Positions 12,684 through 22,560 of a stretch of 64,000 nt of DNA are shown piece after piece. Positions within the stretch are counted from its first letter, which is position 1; each line of letters opens with the position of its first letter. The translations under genes and the position numbers were made by a program. The DNA lies in contig QJNS01000066.1 in assembly GCA_004154925.1 (NCBI GenBank), positions 266,146 to 330,145 on the forward strand. The letters run 5' to 3'. The notes below the pieces were generated by a model, which saw only the letters and a program-made list of their open reading frames with translations, was not told the DNA's origin and made no database searches. The DNA comes from Monosporascus cannonballus. Taxonomy: Eukaryota; Ascomycota; Sordariomycetes; Xylariales.

Positions 12684-14291
12684 TCAAGTGAACAGCTTAA
12701 AGCCTCCTGGCACAGCCTTTTGAAATAGCCCTTCCGGGTCGTATTTCTCGCTGACCCTCTGCAGAAACTCCTTGTTCTCTGCGCCATATGAGCCGATTGG
12801 ATCCTGGCCTGTAAAGGCATAATTCAGATACTTATACGGCACTGCCGTGCCTCGTGCAGCAGCATCCGTATCGATCTGGTCAAGGAGCTCCTGGGTTGTT
12901 TTCAAGATCACTTGATCGTCACTCCGATTCTTCCAGTACATAAGGAATAGGAACGATATGAGTGAGCCAGTGGCGGACTCAAGGCCTAGAACATTCCCCC
13001 CGAGCTCATCCGTCTTCTTTAATAGGGATGCAGGGTATGGCTGCATGGTAAGAGAGTAAACAATGCCCTCCAAGTCTTTTACCTTTTCAAGCGCTGCACT
13101 GAAAAGCTCAGATGCCGCCTTCAAAGTTGCAACATCAGGCTTTACAGTAGTGTTCATATAGGCACATCTGCTTTGCATTAGTGCTCATCTTAAATAGAGA
13201 ACTGCTGTTGGGTTCAGGAGAGCAAATATGAGCAATGATGGGCAAGCAATAAGTATAAACGTACCTGACGCCCGTTCTTGCCATGGCAGCCTGCTCTTCA
13301 GCAGCACCCTTGAGTGTGATCATCCTCATGGAATTCAGCTGCTCTATTTGCGGCTGCATAGCGACGAAAGGCTCAAGGACAGGCGGCTTTTCCACCTCTT
13401 GGGTGTAGTAAGCTTGATTCAAGCCCAAGGCCTGATTCAAGCCCATGCCCTTGGCCAGTTCTTCGGCGAAGAATAGACTGATCATGATATGAGTCTCCTC
13501 AGATGCATTCGGCCTCGTCACTTCATTCACGAGGGCCTCTACCTGGGTGGGGAACTGATCTGCGAAGTAGAAGACTGCCCCACCCCAAAATGGTCCTTGC
13601 GTGAATGTCCTCATGTCGAATTTTGTGACCACGCCGAAGTTGTTCCCTCCCCCTCTCAGTGCCTTGAAAAGGTCAGGGTTTTCTTTGGCATTGGCATTCA
13701 CAATATCGCCAGAAGCCAGAACGACTTCGTAGTTCACTACGTTGTCGCAGACAAAACCCTCGCGAGAACCGAAAAAGGAGAGACCGCCTATGAAGGCGGT
13801 TGAGCTTGGCGCTAAGAATCTATGCTGTAGCAGATATAATACGTACCTGATAGGGCAAGTCCACCAATACCATTGTTGCCAGATCTTGCTCCGGTGACAC
13901 CTAAACCATCCTTGGAAAGCTCGTTATACACGGCTCCCCAGCGTTCACCGGCAGCTATTGACACGCCGCCCTTGCTGACCTGGATCCCGCTCAACAAGGC
14001 CAGGTCAAGGGTGATCTCATCTTGGATGTTGGCGCAACCTGGTAAGGGCTGTTGCCCAGCACCACGGATGGCGAATCTAGCGCCGTCTCCCACACATGGC
14101 TTGATGATTTTTAAGAACTCTAAGACTTCTTTCGTGGACTTGGGTAGAAAGATGACCCTCGGGGTTATGTCGCTTTCAAGCTGTGAAAGATACGAGTTGT
14201 TCCGCTCTTCGTAGGCTTCTACACCTTTAAAGAGGACTTGGTCAGCCGGGAAGGCTTTCTCGAGCTTCTCAATGACATCTCTCGTAGACAT
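12684..14291 (-). CDS. FAD-linked oxidoreductase, berberine-bridge-enzyme-like (three exons)
   Basis: Predicted exons on the minus strand are 14291-13847, 13787-13265 and 13170-12684. Introns are 59 and 94 bp, both with GTACGT donors; the frames join exactly to give 484 aa. Residues 45-225 form a PCMH-type FAD-binding_4 domain (RVIFLPKSTKEV, GGLSFFGSREGFVCDNVVNY, ALRGGGNNFGVVTKF), and the C-terminus has the BBE signature (YLNYAFTGQDP, YDPEGLFQKAVPGGFKLF). No signal peptide is seen. Such enzymes oxidise alcohols, sugars or alkaloid-like substrates, often in fungal secondary metabolism; the substrate here is unknown. Oddly, the position that normally carries the FAD-linking His (RGGGH) reads RGAGQ (Gln80), and no Cys is seen where the second covalent link usually lies (GARSGNN, residues 134-140). 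The gene is divergent to the MFS exporter. Exon 3 start is the least certain junction. Confidence 0.88.
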
Positions 14292-14529
14292 ATTGTCGGA
14301 ACGCTGGACCTAGAATTGACTCAATTGAAATGGCAAAGTGAAATGTGGCAAAGCGGCAGTATGTAGGGGAGCAACGAGGAAGGAAAGGATGTAAGGGATG
14401 AGGATGGGAAATGGGTTCCCAACCTCTATCAGTTGCTTCTTTGGTTATAAAGGGGCAGCCGGCCACTGGCCTCTCCTCGATTTCCCCACTTCTTGGGGTC
14501 GATGACTGGTCACTTCTACGAGGAGGCAT

Positions 14530-14712
14530 GTAACACGTAGGGTGAGGGAGGAACCACCCACCGAAAATTACCCACGGCCCACGGGTACCCGCGGATAATG
14601 CCAAGGACCCATGGGTGGCCCATGGGTCCTTGGCGAAAGGAAAAAGGACTCGCGGGTACCTATTAGGTTCTGCCAAGAACCCATTAAGTACCCGCGGATT
14701 TTGCCAAGGACA
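14530..14712. repeat. GGTACC/CCCGCGG-rich degenerate repeat upstream of the oxidoreductase
   Basis: Two direct copies of a unit like TACCCGCGGAT-(A/T)(A/T)TGCCAAGGAC occur near 14587 and 14690, with a palindrome (ACCCATGGGTGGCCCATGGGT) between them. The words resemble those in the hAT-like MITE about 0.6 kb away (GGGTACCCAT), so this may be the subterminal region of a related hAT element. No intact ends were found. Confidence 0.45.
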
Positions 14713-15210
14713 TATCAAAACCCATTACTATATAAACAAGGAAAAAAATAATAAAAAAATTATTGTGGGATAACGAGGGTGCGACACTAACCATAATACC
14801 AAAAGGTTAATAATTCCAAACCCCAATTGGGATTTGGACACCCTAATCCACCTTATAAGGACTAGCTGTACATATTATCACAATTATAAAGTATAATAAT
14901 TTTTTATATAATTAACTTAATTTAAAACTTAAGTTTTAAATTTATAAATATTTTATAGAAAAAGTTAATTTTAAAATAATTAATAAAACATAATATTATA
15001 ATATTTTAATATATTAAAAATAAAAATTTTAATTTTAAATATTAAATAAATTAAATAAATGTTTTTTAAAATAATCTTAAAATAATTATCGTTAAAAACT
15101 TCATAGATGTACGTAGGTTCTTCGCAAGACCTAATAAAAACTTTATAGGTCCTTAGCAAATCTAATAAGTACCTATAAGAACCTATAAGTCTTCGTAGGT
15201 TACCCACGAG
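14713..15210. repeat. AT-rich (RIP-like) stretch between the two divergent genes
   Basis: A short AT-rich block with no credible coding frame. Its right half repeats degenerate words such as CCTATAAGAACCTATAAG and GTAGGTTCTTCGCAAGACC. It may be the mutated interior of a hAT-type element bounded by the 14530 repeat. Confidence 0.45.
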
Positions 15211-15433
15211 TAGGGTTTGCAATGGATACCTAAATAGGTATTTATTACTATTCATGGATGATATTTTTAATTATAAATAAATAATAAACGTCTGTAAACA
15301 ATACAGAATTACTTGTATAATAAATCTTTCTAGGAAACCCTAAGTATTAAGCTTTTATGACGTGTGAATTTACGTCGTGGGTAGTGATGGGTACCCATTT
15401 GGGTACCCATTTGGGTACCCATTGCAAACCCTA
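15211..15433. mobile_element. hAT-like MITE (223 bp) with 8-bp target duplication
   Basis: The left end TAGGGTTTGCAATGGATACC is matched by the inverse of the right end (GGTACCCATTGCAAACCCTA). The flanks are CCCACGAG (15203-15210) and CCCTCGAG (15434-15441), an 8-bp duplication with one mismatch, as expected for hAT elements. The right arm holds a 12-bp tandem repeat (GGGTACCCATTT). There is no coding capacity, so it is non-autonomous. The left arm is more AT-rich than the right. Confidence 0.75.
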
Positions 15434-15441
15434 CCCTCGAG

Positions 15442-16232
15442 AGCCGTGTATCTGCTCCCTAGTAAGTGTGACAGACAGTCTAGTAGATATTTCGGTATTC
15501 TTTGATGCATTAGCCGATTTGATTTTGTCAGAAAACGGTCAGGCTTCTTCGGATAGGCGAAGAGCTCAATATGAGAGCATCCACTTCATACTACATACTA
15601 CGTAACACGTAAGTACCTTTAGTCATAGGAATATAACAAATACATGTGCTCTGTTCTATCCTTTGCTTTGAACTTATACTAACAAGTGTGAGTAACTGCA
15701 TAGTAATACTATGTTTTGTAATGTGGTACTTTTAACTATCCTGTTGCATCGTGCATCTGGATTCCGGATTCCTTTGCCGCCTCCAATACCACCTTATGTT
15801 ACACTGCCGTTGGACACAACCACCGCCCCAAACCACTGTTACGGATGGGCGGAAGCGCAGTAGGTTTCAATAGCTGCTGCCAAGAGCCGCATGTACACAG
15901 CCATTTTAGGAATACCAGTCTGGTGGGTTGCACAAGATCAGGCCAGCTGGTGCTACATTTTGTCTGCCTAGCACGTTAACTGCCACCTACACGGTTCGGA
16001 TTTCTCAGCCTGTACCTCTTTAATTTCCAAAGTGTCAGTCTATCTCGGATTCCGCCTAGGGAGTAACATCCTTCATTGGCCTATATGGACTTACTTCTCT
16101 GCACCTACACAGACATCTGAACGCAATTAGAGTTTCCGCCTACTGCTACCTTCATTCTACCCTCATCTAAACGTAGATCTTCTCTCCCTCCTGCATTTCT
16201 ATTCCTTTTCGCTGTCTCAGTCTTGTACAGCA
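15442..16232. promoter_or_regulatory. Upstream region of the MFS gene
   Basis: GC-normal DNA without a gene. The last 100 bp before the MFS start are strongly pyrimidine-rich on the plus strand (CTTCTCTCCCTCCTGC and similar), a common feature of filamentous fungal core promoters and leaders. No specific operator could be identified. Confidence 0.4.
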
Positions 16233-17945
16233 ATGCCGGAGCTAAGTTCTACCACTCAGCCGCCTCATAGTAGCGACGCAACGCAGAATACCCGGCATGG
16301 AGTCCGTTTTTGGGGCATTTTCGTTTCACTCTGTCTCCTGGCCTTCATTTCAGCACTGGGTGTGTCTATTATATCCACCGCGCTTCCTACCATCACCGCC
16401 GAGATTGGTGGCGCGACGCAATACGTATGGATTGCAAATTCGTTTGTTATAGCTTCATCCATTCTTCAACCGCTATTTGGCCAACTCGCCGACATCTTCG
16501 GCCGTCAACCACCCTTGGTGGTATGTGTCGCGGTTTTCATCCTAGGCAGCGGCATTGGCGGCGGCGCCCATAATGTTGCCTTGCTCATTACTGGCCGCAC
16601 TATACAAGGCATCGGAGCCGGCGGTGTCTACGTGTTGATCGACATCGTCTGCTGTGACCTCGTCCCTCTTAGAGATCGCGGCAAATACCTGGGTTTAATG
16701 TTCTCTTGGGCAGGTCTAGCAGCCGCGTTAGGTCCGCCTGTGGGTGGCGCACTTGCCCAGGCAAACTGGCGGTGGGTGCTTTGGATCAACATTCCTATCT
16801 GCGGTGTGGCTTTGGGCGCGCTCCTTGCCTTTATGAGAGTAGGAAAAAGGGGTGAACATTCAAAGCGCACAATGACATCAAGGCTCAAGCAAATAGACTA
16901 TCTCGGCACCGCCATTTTCATTCCAAGCATATTTGCTGTGCTATACAGGTTGATAATGGGTGGTGTTATACATCCCTGGTCTTCATGGAGAATCATCGTA
17001 CCTCTTGTTCTGGGGGTACTTGGTTGGATCGCCTTTCATATCCAGCAGCACCTTTTTGCCAGCCATGCCAGCATGCCCTCGCGATTATTCTCAAATCGCA
17101 CCTCGGCCACAGCATTTCTTTTGACTTTCTTGTCGTCAGTTCTCATTCAATCCGTTACCTATTTCCTACCTATCTATTTCCAAGGTGTCCTCAACACTAC
17201 CGTATTGGAATCCGGAACCTACTTCCTTCCGTACGCGATTGGCTCACTTTTCGCCGCCGTCCTAGGAGGTGGGTTACTCAGCAAACTTGGAGCTTACAGA
17301 CCATTACACGCGGGCGCATTCGCCATTTCCGCTGTAAGCTTTGGCTTCTTTACGCTACTCAACTCTGGAACGTCGAGAGTTGCTTGGGCCTTCTTCCAGC
17401 TGATATCAGCACTGGGTACCGGCATCACAATGTCTATTATGTTGCCTGCGATTATGGCTGGACTGCCTGAATCGGACGTCGCTTCCTCATCGGCAACGTA
17501 CAGCTTCATCCGAAACTTCGGTCTAATTTGGGGTATCACAGTACCTGGCATTATGTTTAATGCCGCCGTTGACAATAATCTGCATCTTGTCGACAACCCG
17601 ACTTTGCGGGGAGTACTACGAGGTGGCGGTGCGTACGCCTTTGCAAGCCAGGCGCATGGTCTCCGGGGAACATTCGATGCAGCGGTATGGCACCAAGTGA
17701 CGGAAGTTTATACGAGGGCCCTAAGAGCCATATGGTGGTTTGGCTTGAGCATAAGCATTGTTAGTCTCTTCGCTGTTGCGGGTGAGAGGGGCTTGGAGCT
17801 TAGGAAGGATCTGGAGACTGAATATGGGCTTGAGGAAAAGGAACCTGAAAAGGGAGAGGTTGAACAGGAAGCAGTGGACCAGCGAGAAGAGAAGCATGGA
17901 CAGACGGCCATTGATTCAGAAGTCAAAATCACTGCGGCATCCTAA
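16233..17945 (+). CDS. MFS multidrug/metabolite exporter, 14-TM DHA2-type
   Basis: An intronless 570 aa frame. After a polar N-terminus (1-25) come about 14 hydrophobic segments. Motif A reads GQLADIFGRQ (83-92), the TM4 region R(122)TIQGIGAGG, and the antiporter motif C-like segment GLAAALGPPVGG (161-172); these are typical of proton-driven drug/toxin exporters of the fungal DHA2/TRI12-like group. The last 60 residues are a charged cytosolic tail rich in Glu and Lys. It probably exports a small molecule across the plasma membrane. It is divergently oriented to the oxidoreductase about 1.9 kb away, and the pair is flanked on both sides by RIPed DNA, so co-function is possible but not shown. 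The frame is intact. Confidence 0.93.
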   Translation: MPELSSTTQPPHSSDATQNTRHGVRFWGIFVSLCLLAFISALGVSIISTALPTITAEIGGATQYVWIANSFVIASSILQPLFGQLADIFGRQPPLVVCVAVFILGSGIGGGAHNVALLITGRTIQGIGAGGVYVLIDIVCCDLVPLRDRGKYLGLMFSWAGLAAALGPPVGGALAQANWRWVLWINIPICGVALGALLAFMRVGKRGEHSKRTMTSRLKQIDYLGTAIFIPSIFAVLYRLIMGGVIHPWSSWRIIVPLVLGVLGWIAFHIQQHLFASHASMPSRLFSNRTSATAFLLTFLSSVLIQSVTYFLPIYFQGVLNTTVLESGTYFLPYAIGSLFAAVLGGGLLSKLGAYRPLHAGAFAISAVSFGFFTLLNSGTSRVAWAFFQLISALGTGITMSIMLPAIMAGLPESDVASSSATYSFIRNFGLIWGITVPGIMFNAAVDNNLHLVDNPTLRGVLRGGGAYAFASQAHGLRGTFDAAVWHQVTEVYTRALRAIWWFGLSISIVSLFAVAGERGLELRKDLETEYGLEEKEPEKGEVEQEAVDQREEKHGQTAIDSEVKITAAS

Positions 17946-18440
17946 GAGTGATAAGCGGGGAGAGTATTGCTCACACGTAGGCTACATCTCAGATCCATTT
18001 TTGAGGGGCTCTAGACTATTCCATAACGTATGGCCCGAGATGGGATATGGTCGACATGCCCCTTTTCGTTGCATAAAATGCACCCTCTTCAATGCTATTC
18101 AACATTTCTTCTTTGAGAACCTGACACCACAGTCTGAAGCATTTGCAACCGAAGAACTGGAATTATCTGGTTGACCTTCAAAGGGTCCTGGCTAAAATAA
18201 AGAAGGTAATGATGCCTCCTCAAATACATTGAAAATAGCTGTAGCTGAGTGGAAGTTTATTTCGACTAGAGACCTACCTACTGCTCAGCTGCTTCAGCCC
18301 TTAGTTTCCGCGTCTTGGTTTCATCTTTGCATACCACCGGAATACTCTATGCTTCCTGACAGGCTTTTTTGGGTGATTATCTCAGTTCTATTTCGCCTAA
18401 AGTATTCGATTTTCGTATGAGTTCTTAACAACCAGGGTTA
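17946..18440. other. Intergenic, 3' of the MFS gene
   Basis: GC-normal sequence with no recognised gene. Small frames overlapping the MFS 3' end are shadows. The TA at 18439-18440 is the left target duplication of the next element. Confidence 0.5.
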
Positions 18441-19303
18441 AGATGGCCCACCTACGAACGGGCCACCCCATCAACGGGCCGCCATTTCCCATACAAAATC
18501 AACAAAACTGCATTATTTATAATTAATTAACAAAACTAGATATTAAAAAACGGCCGACGGAATAATAATTAAAACTTTCAAATAATACGGTATATAAAAT
18601 GTTACAAAAATGTATTTATATTTATATGAAAAAATTAAGGTTAAAATTAAAAGAATAAAACGTTAACATTTCTCTATACAAATTATTTGGGAAATTGTTA
18701 ACATCATATAAATCACTTTATTCATAAATAAATAGGGAACTACAATACATAAAGATATAGGCTTTTCGGTCTATTTATTTTTAATTACATTTTTAAAAAT
18801 TAATAAATTATTATTTATATATAATAACGATTTGTTATATCATAAATATTTCAAAATGTAATATAGTTTTTCGCATATAAAATATTCTCCACTTTTACTC
18901 CACTTTTAATTTTTATAATATATCTTTATATTTACTAAAAAATATTTAGGAGAAAGAAACGCCGTTAAATAGCTTTAATATAAAAATAATTATATATATA
19001 AAATCTTTTATATGTCTTTGATATTAAAAGAGTTATGAATTTTTAAAATATTACGTATAAAATGTATAGTAAAACGTAAGATTTAATACTATAAAATTTC
19101 CAAAAATATTACGTAATTATACCAATTTTCTACATATTTTTCTTTTAAAAAGGTCTTAAATTTAATAACGGTATTGATAGCCGCTTATTTTCTGATTTTT
19201 ATTCAAATTTTAAAGCGTTATTGAAAATATAGCGATTTTGACGATTTTGTATGGGAAATGGCCGGCACGTTGAGGGGGTGGCTCGTTCATGGGTTGGCCG
19301 CCT
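18441..19303. mobile_element. TA-flanked terminal-inverted-repeat element with AT-rich core
   Basis: 863 bp with about 70-bp imperfect TIRs: left AGATGGCCCACCTACGAACG..., right inverse AGGCGGCCAACCCATGAACG.... Both arms continue through CCATTTCCCATACAAAATC. The flanks are TA (18439-18440 and 19304-19305). The core (about 18530-19190) is extremely AT-rich and has no readable transposase, while the TIRs keep normal GC. This fits a non-autonomous or RIPed Tc1/mariner-superfamily element; the family could not be named. Confidence 0.8.
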
Positions 19304-20620
19304 TATCAATGGCGGAATGTGTCCCAGGAGTTGCTTGTCAAAACACCGCTTTTGGGCAGATGTCGTGGTTGCTTTGCTAAGTGGAGCCTTAGGAGGCTTC
19401 CCCGTTCTCCCCGCGTCTCCCGCCATCACGATGGACATACAACTTTGTTACTTTGTAATGGTGCCATGTCGTGCAGATTGTGCGTCTTTGATGCTAAGGC
19501 CCTTGGCTGATGCAGTTGGGGCGGAGTACCTTGGCGGATTTAAACATGTTTGTAACTGCTACAAGACCTATGCCGCGAATACATACTCCAATTGCCAAGT
19601 ACATCCAGCTAGTTCGACCCTGCCTCACTCCCTGTCGCGGCTGGGACATTCTTGGCGGATCGCATCTCGCATGTGTGACTCCGATCGGTGGCACTTGCTA
19701 GGTTACACTCACCAACCAAATTCGCCTTGCTCTCTGGAGCACGTGGCTCGAGTGCTGTAAAGTAACATATGCCAAATTATGATAAGGTGTGGATGGCATC
19801 CCTTTCTTGGCCCAGCAGCTGTCATGTACCGGAGGCCGAGGTGCATGTTACACTTGAAGGACTTGTGGGTTACGCGCACCCACAGAATGTACCATAGTGG
19901 CAGTAGAGAGCTATTTTGTGTGTGGGTGTTAAGCCGGCATTAACTTGAGTGGTTGGGCGAGTAGGTCTCATGCGGCGGGGCTACCATGATACAATCCATA
20001 TTACAGTTGTCATATGGGAACTAGATTCGATCACGCGTAGTATACCCCTTCGGAAGGGTCCGAGCTTACTGAAATTTCTGCAAGAATAATGTTACGCACG
20101 GAGCCTTGTCTATATGCTGGCGTGTTCTACATGTCCTTTTCATTTTCATGGCCTTTTCATTGTTTCGACAGGCTTAGAGCACCGGGGGCTTGTTGCGAGT
20201 GGCCCAAAGAGCTTGGCTGCCAAGGCGGATGTTAAAATTGTTCGCGTGGCTAATACAACATCATCCTTCAATCTTATGCAGTGATAACCACAGTATGGGA
20301 CAACAAACGGGGCGATACCACAGCTTATACGCGAATTGCATTAGTTACCCGAGGAGCGCTCTCATATGACACATACCGATGGGCGCTCCCTAAGCAGCCC
20401 AAGCTTGTTGGTGGATACAGCACTAATGCAAGGCCCTCCTAATTCTGTGGGATGCTACTCGTAAGACGGGCCGAACTCTGCTAGGCTTCGTTAGTGCTGT
20501 TTTTACCACGGACCCCACCCAATGAATAGTCCTGGCAATGAATACGGGTTTCCACCAAAACCCTGTTATTGCCTAACAGGCTTGGCCATATTACGGCGGT
20601 TGGAGCTGGTAAATGAATTC
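19304..20620. other. GC-normal island, no recognisable gene
   Basis: About 1.3 kb of ordinary composition between AT blocks. Overlapping frames exist on both strands (for example 169 codons on plus at 19251-19760, which starts inside the TIR element), but none shows a domain, a typical start or splice-joined neighbours. It may be old single-copy DNA or a gene relic. Confidence 0.45.
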
Positions 20621-22228
20621 CCAACTATAATACAAAAATACATAACCTGCTTAAAGAACTCAAAGAGCTTGAGCATTAAGTTATTAAAGCGAAAAATAAG
20701 TTTAAAAAAACTTAATAAAACTAAAAAATAAGCTACCAAAGTATCTTAAATTAAAAGCAAAAATATAATAATATTATCGTTTTTAAATATTAATAGTTGT
20801 TAAATAGCTTATATTATAATTTAGTGCGTTATATTGTTTTTAGTTATATGTTATTACTAAACGTTATTACTATTTTGTTAGTAGTTAAAACTTTTATCAA
20901 ATAACTAATAATATATATAATATACGTTTAGTATATTAGTTAATTATATTTTTATTATATATTTTCAGCTTTTATTTAAAATATACCCTTAAATTTTCAG
21001 CAATATTCACCATAGCGCTTTAGTTCGAGGTAAATGATTCGAAAAACTAGAATTTTAAATTTTACAGCTAATTATATATATTTTAACAAAAAAACGCCGA
21101 GTATTTAACTTTGTAAAAAAGAAATTATTTTATAACTTAACTAAAGAATTTGAAAAATTTAAAAACCATGATTTTACAAAAAATATGTAGCGAATTGAAT
21201 GAAATAATTTATAAATAACTTCAAATTTAAAAAATAATAAAAATGTCTTAGAATAAGTAAGTAGAGATTACATTATTCCTCTTTACATCTGTTAATATTA
21301 TGCAGTGAAAGATGTTCAAATGGATTATTATATTTTCGAACTTTATTATTTCTATTTAATTTTTAGTATATTATGAGTTTATCAGTTTATTATTCGATTT
21401 ATTTTTAATACGTTATTATATTAATAGATAATTCGTTCGAGTGTATATAGTTATTTTATAACTTTATAACTCGATATCTTTATCGATATACAAAACAATT
21501 CTTATAACTTTGTTAAAAGTTAACATTTTCACCTTTAAGAATAATATATAGTTGTGAATAAATTTAACACATTTTTTATATTAGTAAAACGGTATTAATT
21601 ACAACTTAATAAATACTGTAAATATTAAGTGCTATAATATTTTAATAGGGTTATAAAAATAAAACGATTTTATAATTATTTACATATGTGTTAAACAGAG
21701 ATTATATTTGCAAATTTATAATAAAATTCAGATATAACTTTATTTAAAGCGATAAACTTTAAACATATATTTATATTTCTTTTAAAGCAGAATTGTTGAA
21801 ACGAATAGCAATTTGATTTAAAACCGTAAATAGCATTGTAAAATATATACATAATTATAAAACGAAAGTTGCTAATAGGCGAAAAGCGTATTTTAGAAAC
21901 TTTTTTAAAAGTTTATATCAATAACTTATGATATTATTCGCTCCGACATTTGAGCATTTTCTTTTAACTATACAAGTTAGTAAAAGAAAATTATAATTTG
22001 TTTTCACTAAAACATAGTATGACGTAATATCTTTATTTCTAGTTATAATAAAGATATGAAAAGTTAATAAAGAAAATAATGCGACGAAAATCACAAAGCA
22101 CTGCTAAGATGAAAATAAAATATTGAATTTAAAGAAGATATAATTTAATTACGATAATATATTTGATTAGCTAAAGTTGAACATAAAAACTAATAAAGAC
22201 GATTTATAATTAAATTTGTCAACGGTAT
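20621..22228. repeat. AT-rich desert, no element assigned
   Basis: Composition drops abruptly near 20620. No LTR, TIR or protein motif could be recognised. It is probably older RIPed repeat material beyond recognition. Confidence 0.45.
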
Positions 22229-22560
22229 TATTACAGAAACAGAGGTTTCTATTTTCAGGAAACCTACTTATAAAGCTTAGTGCGAATTTGTTACGGGTAA
22301 ACCCCAGGCAAAAAGGCTTGGCCCGTTAAGTAATCTAAGAGATCTAAATAATCTGGACCAGATCATATAAATTACATAGATCTACGACATACTTATTTTA
22401 GGGAATTAGAATATATAATAAATCGGTTTTTTATATAAATAATATTTATTTAATTTTCGTTCTTTAATTATTAACTTAAGTTTTTAATTTAAAGGTAATT
22501 ATATTGTTTTTTAATTAAGGGAAACATATTTAAATCTTTTTAATAAATAAATTATTAAAT
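22229..22560 (+). repeat. 5' LTR of element H (gypsy family 2)
   Basis: Homologous to 28818-29145 (direct) and 29240-29560 (inverted). Shared words include AATATATAATAAATCGG and CTTGGCCCGTTAA. The right end is uncertain because copies differ there. Confidence 0.75.

Noticed and set aside
15380..15425. GGGTACCCATTT tandem as a telomere-like or microsatellite array
   Set aside because: Only about three units, and they lie in the right arm of the hAT-like MITE.
19251..19760. A 169-codon plus frame as a gene
   Set aside because: It begins inside the TIR of a transposable element and shows no domain or typical start; the opposite strand is equally open.
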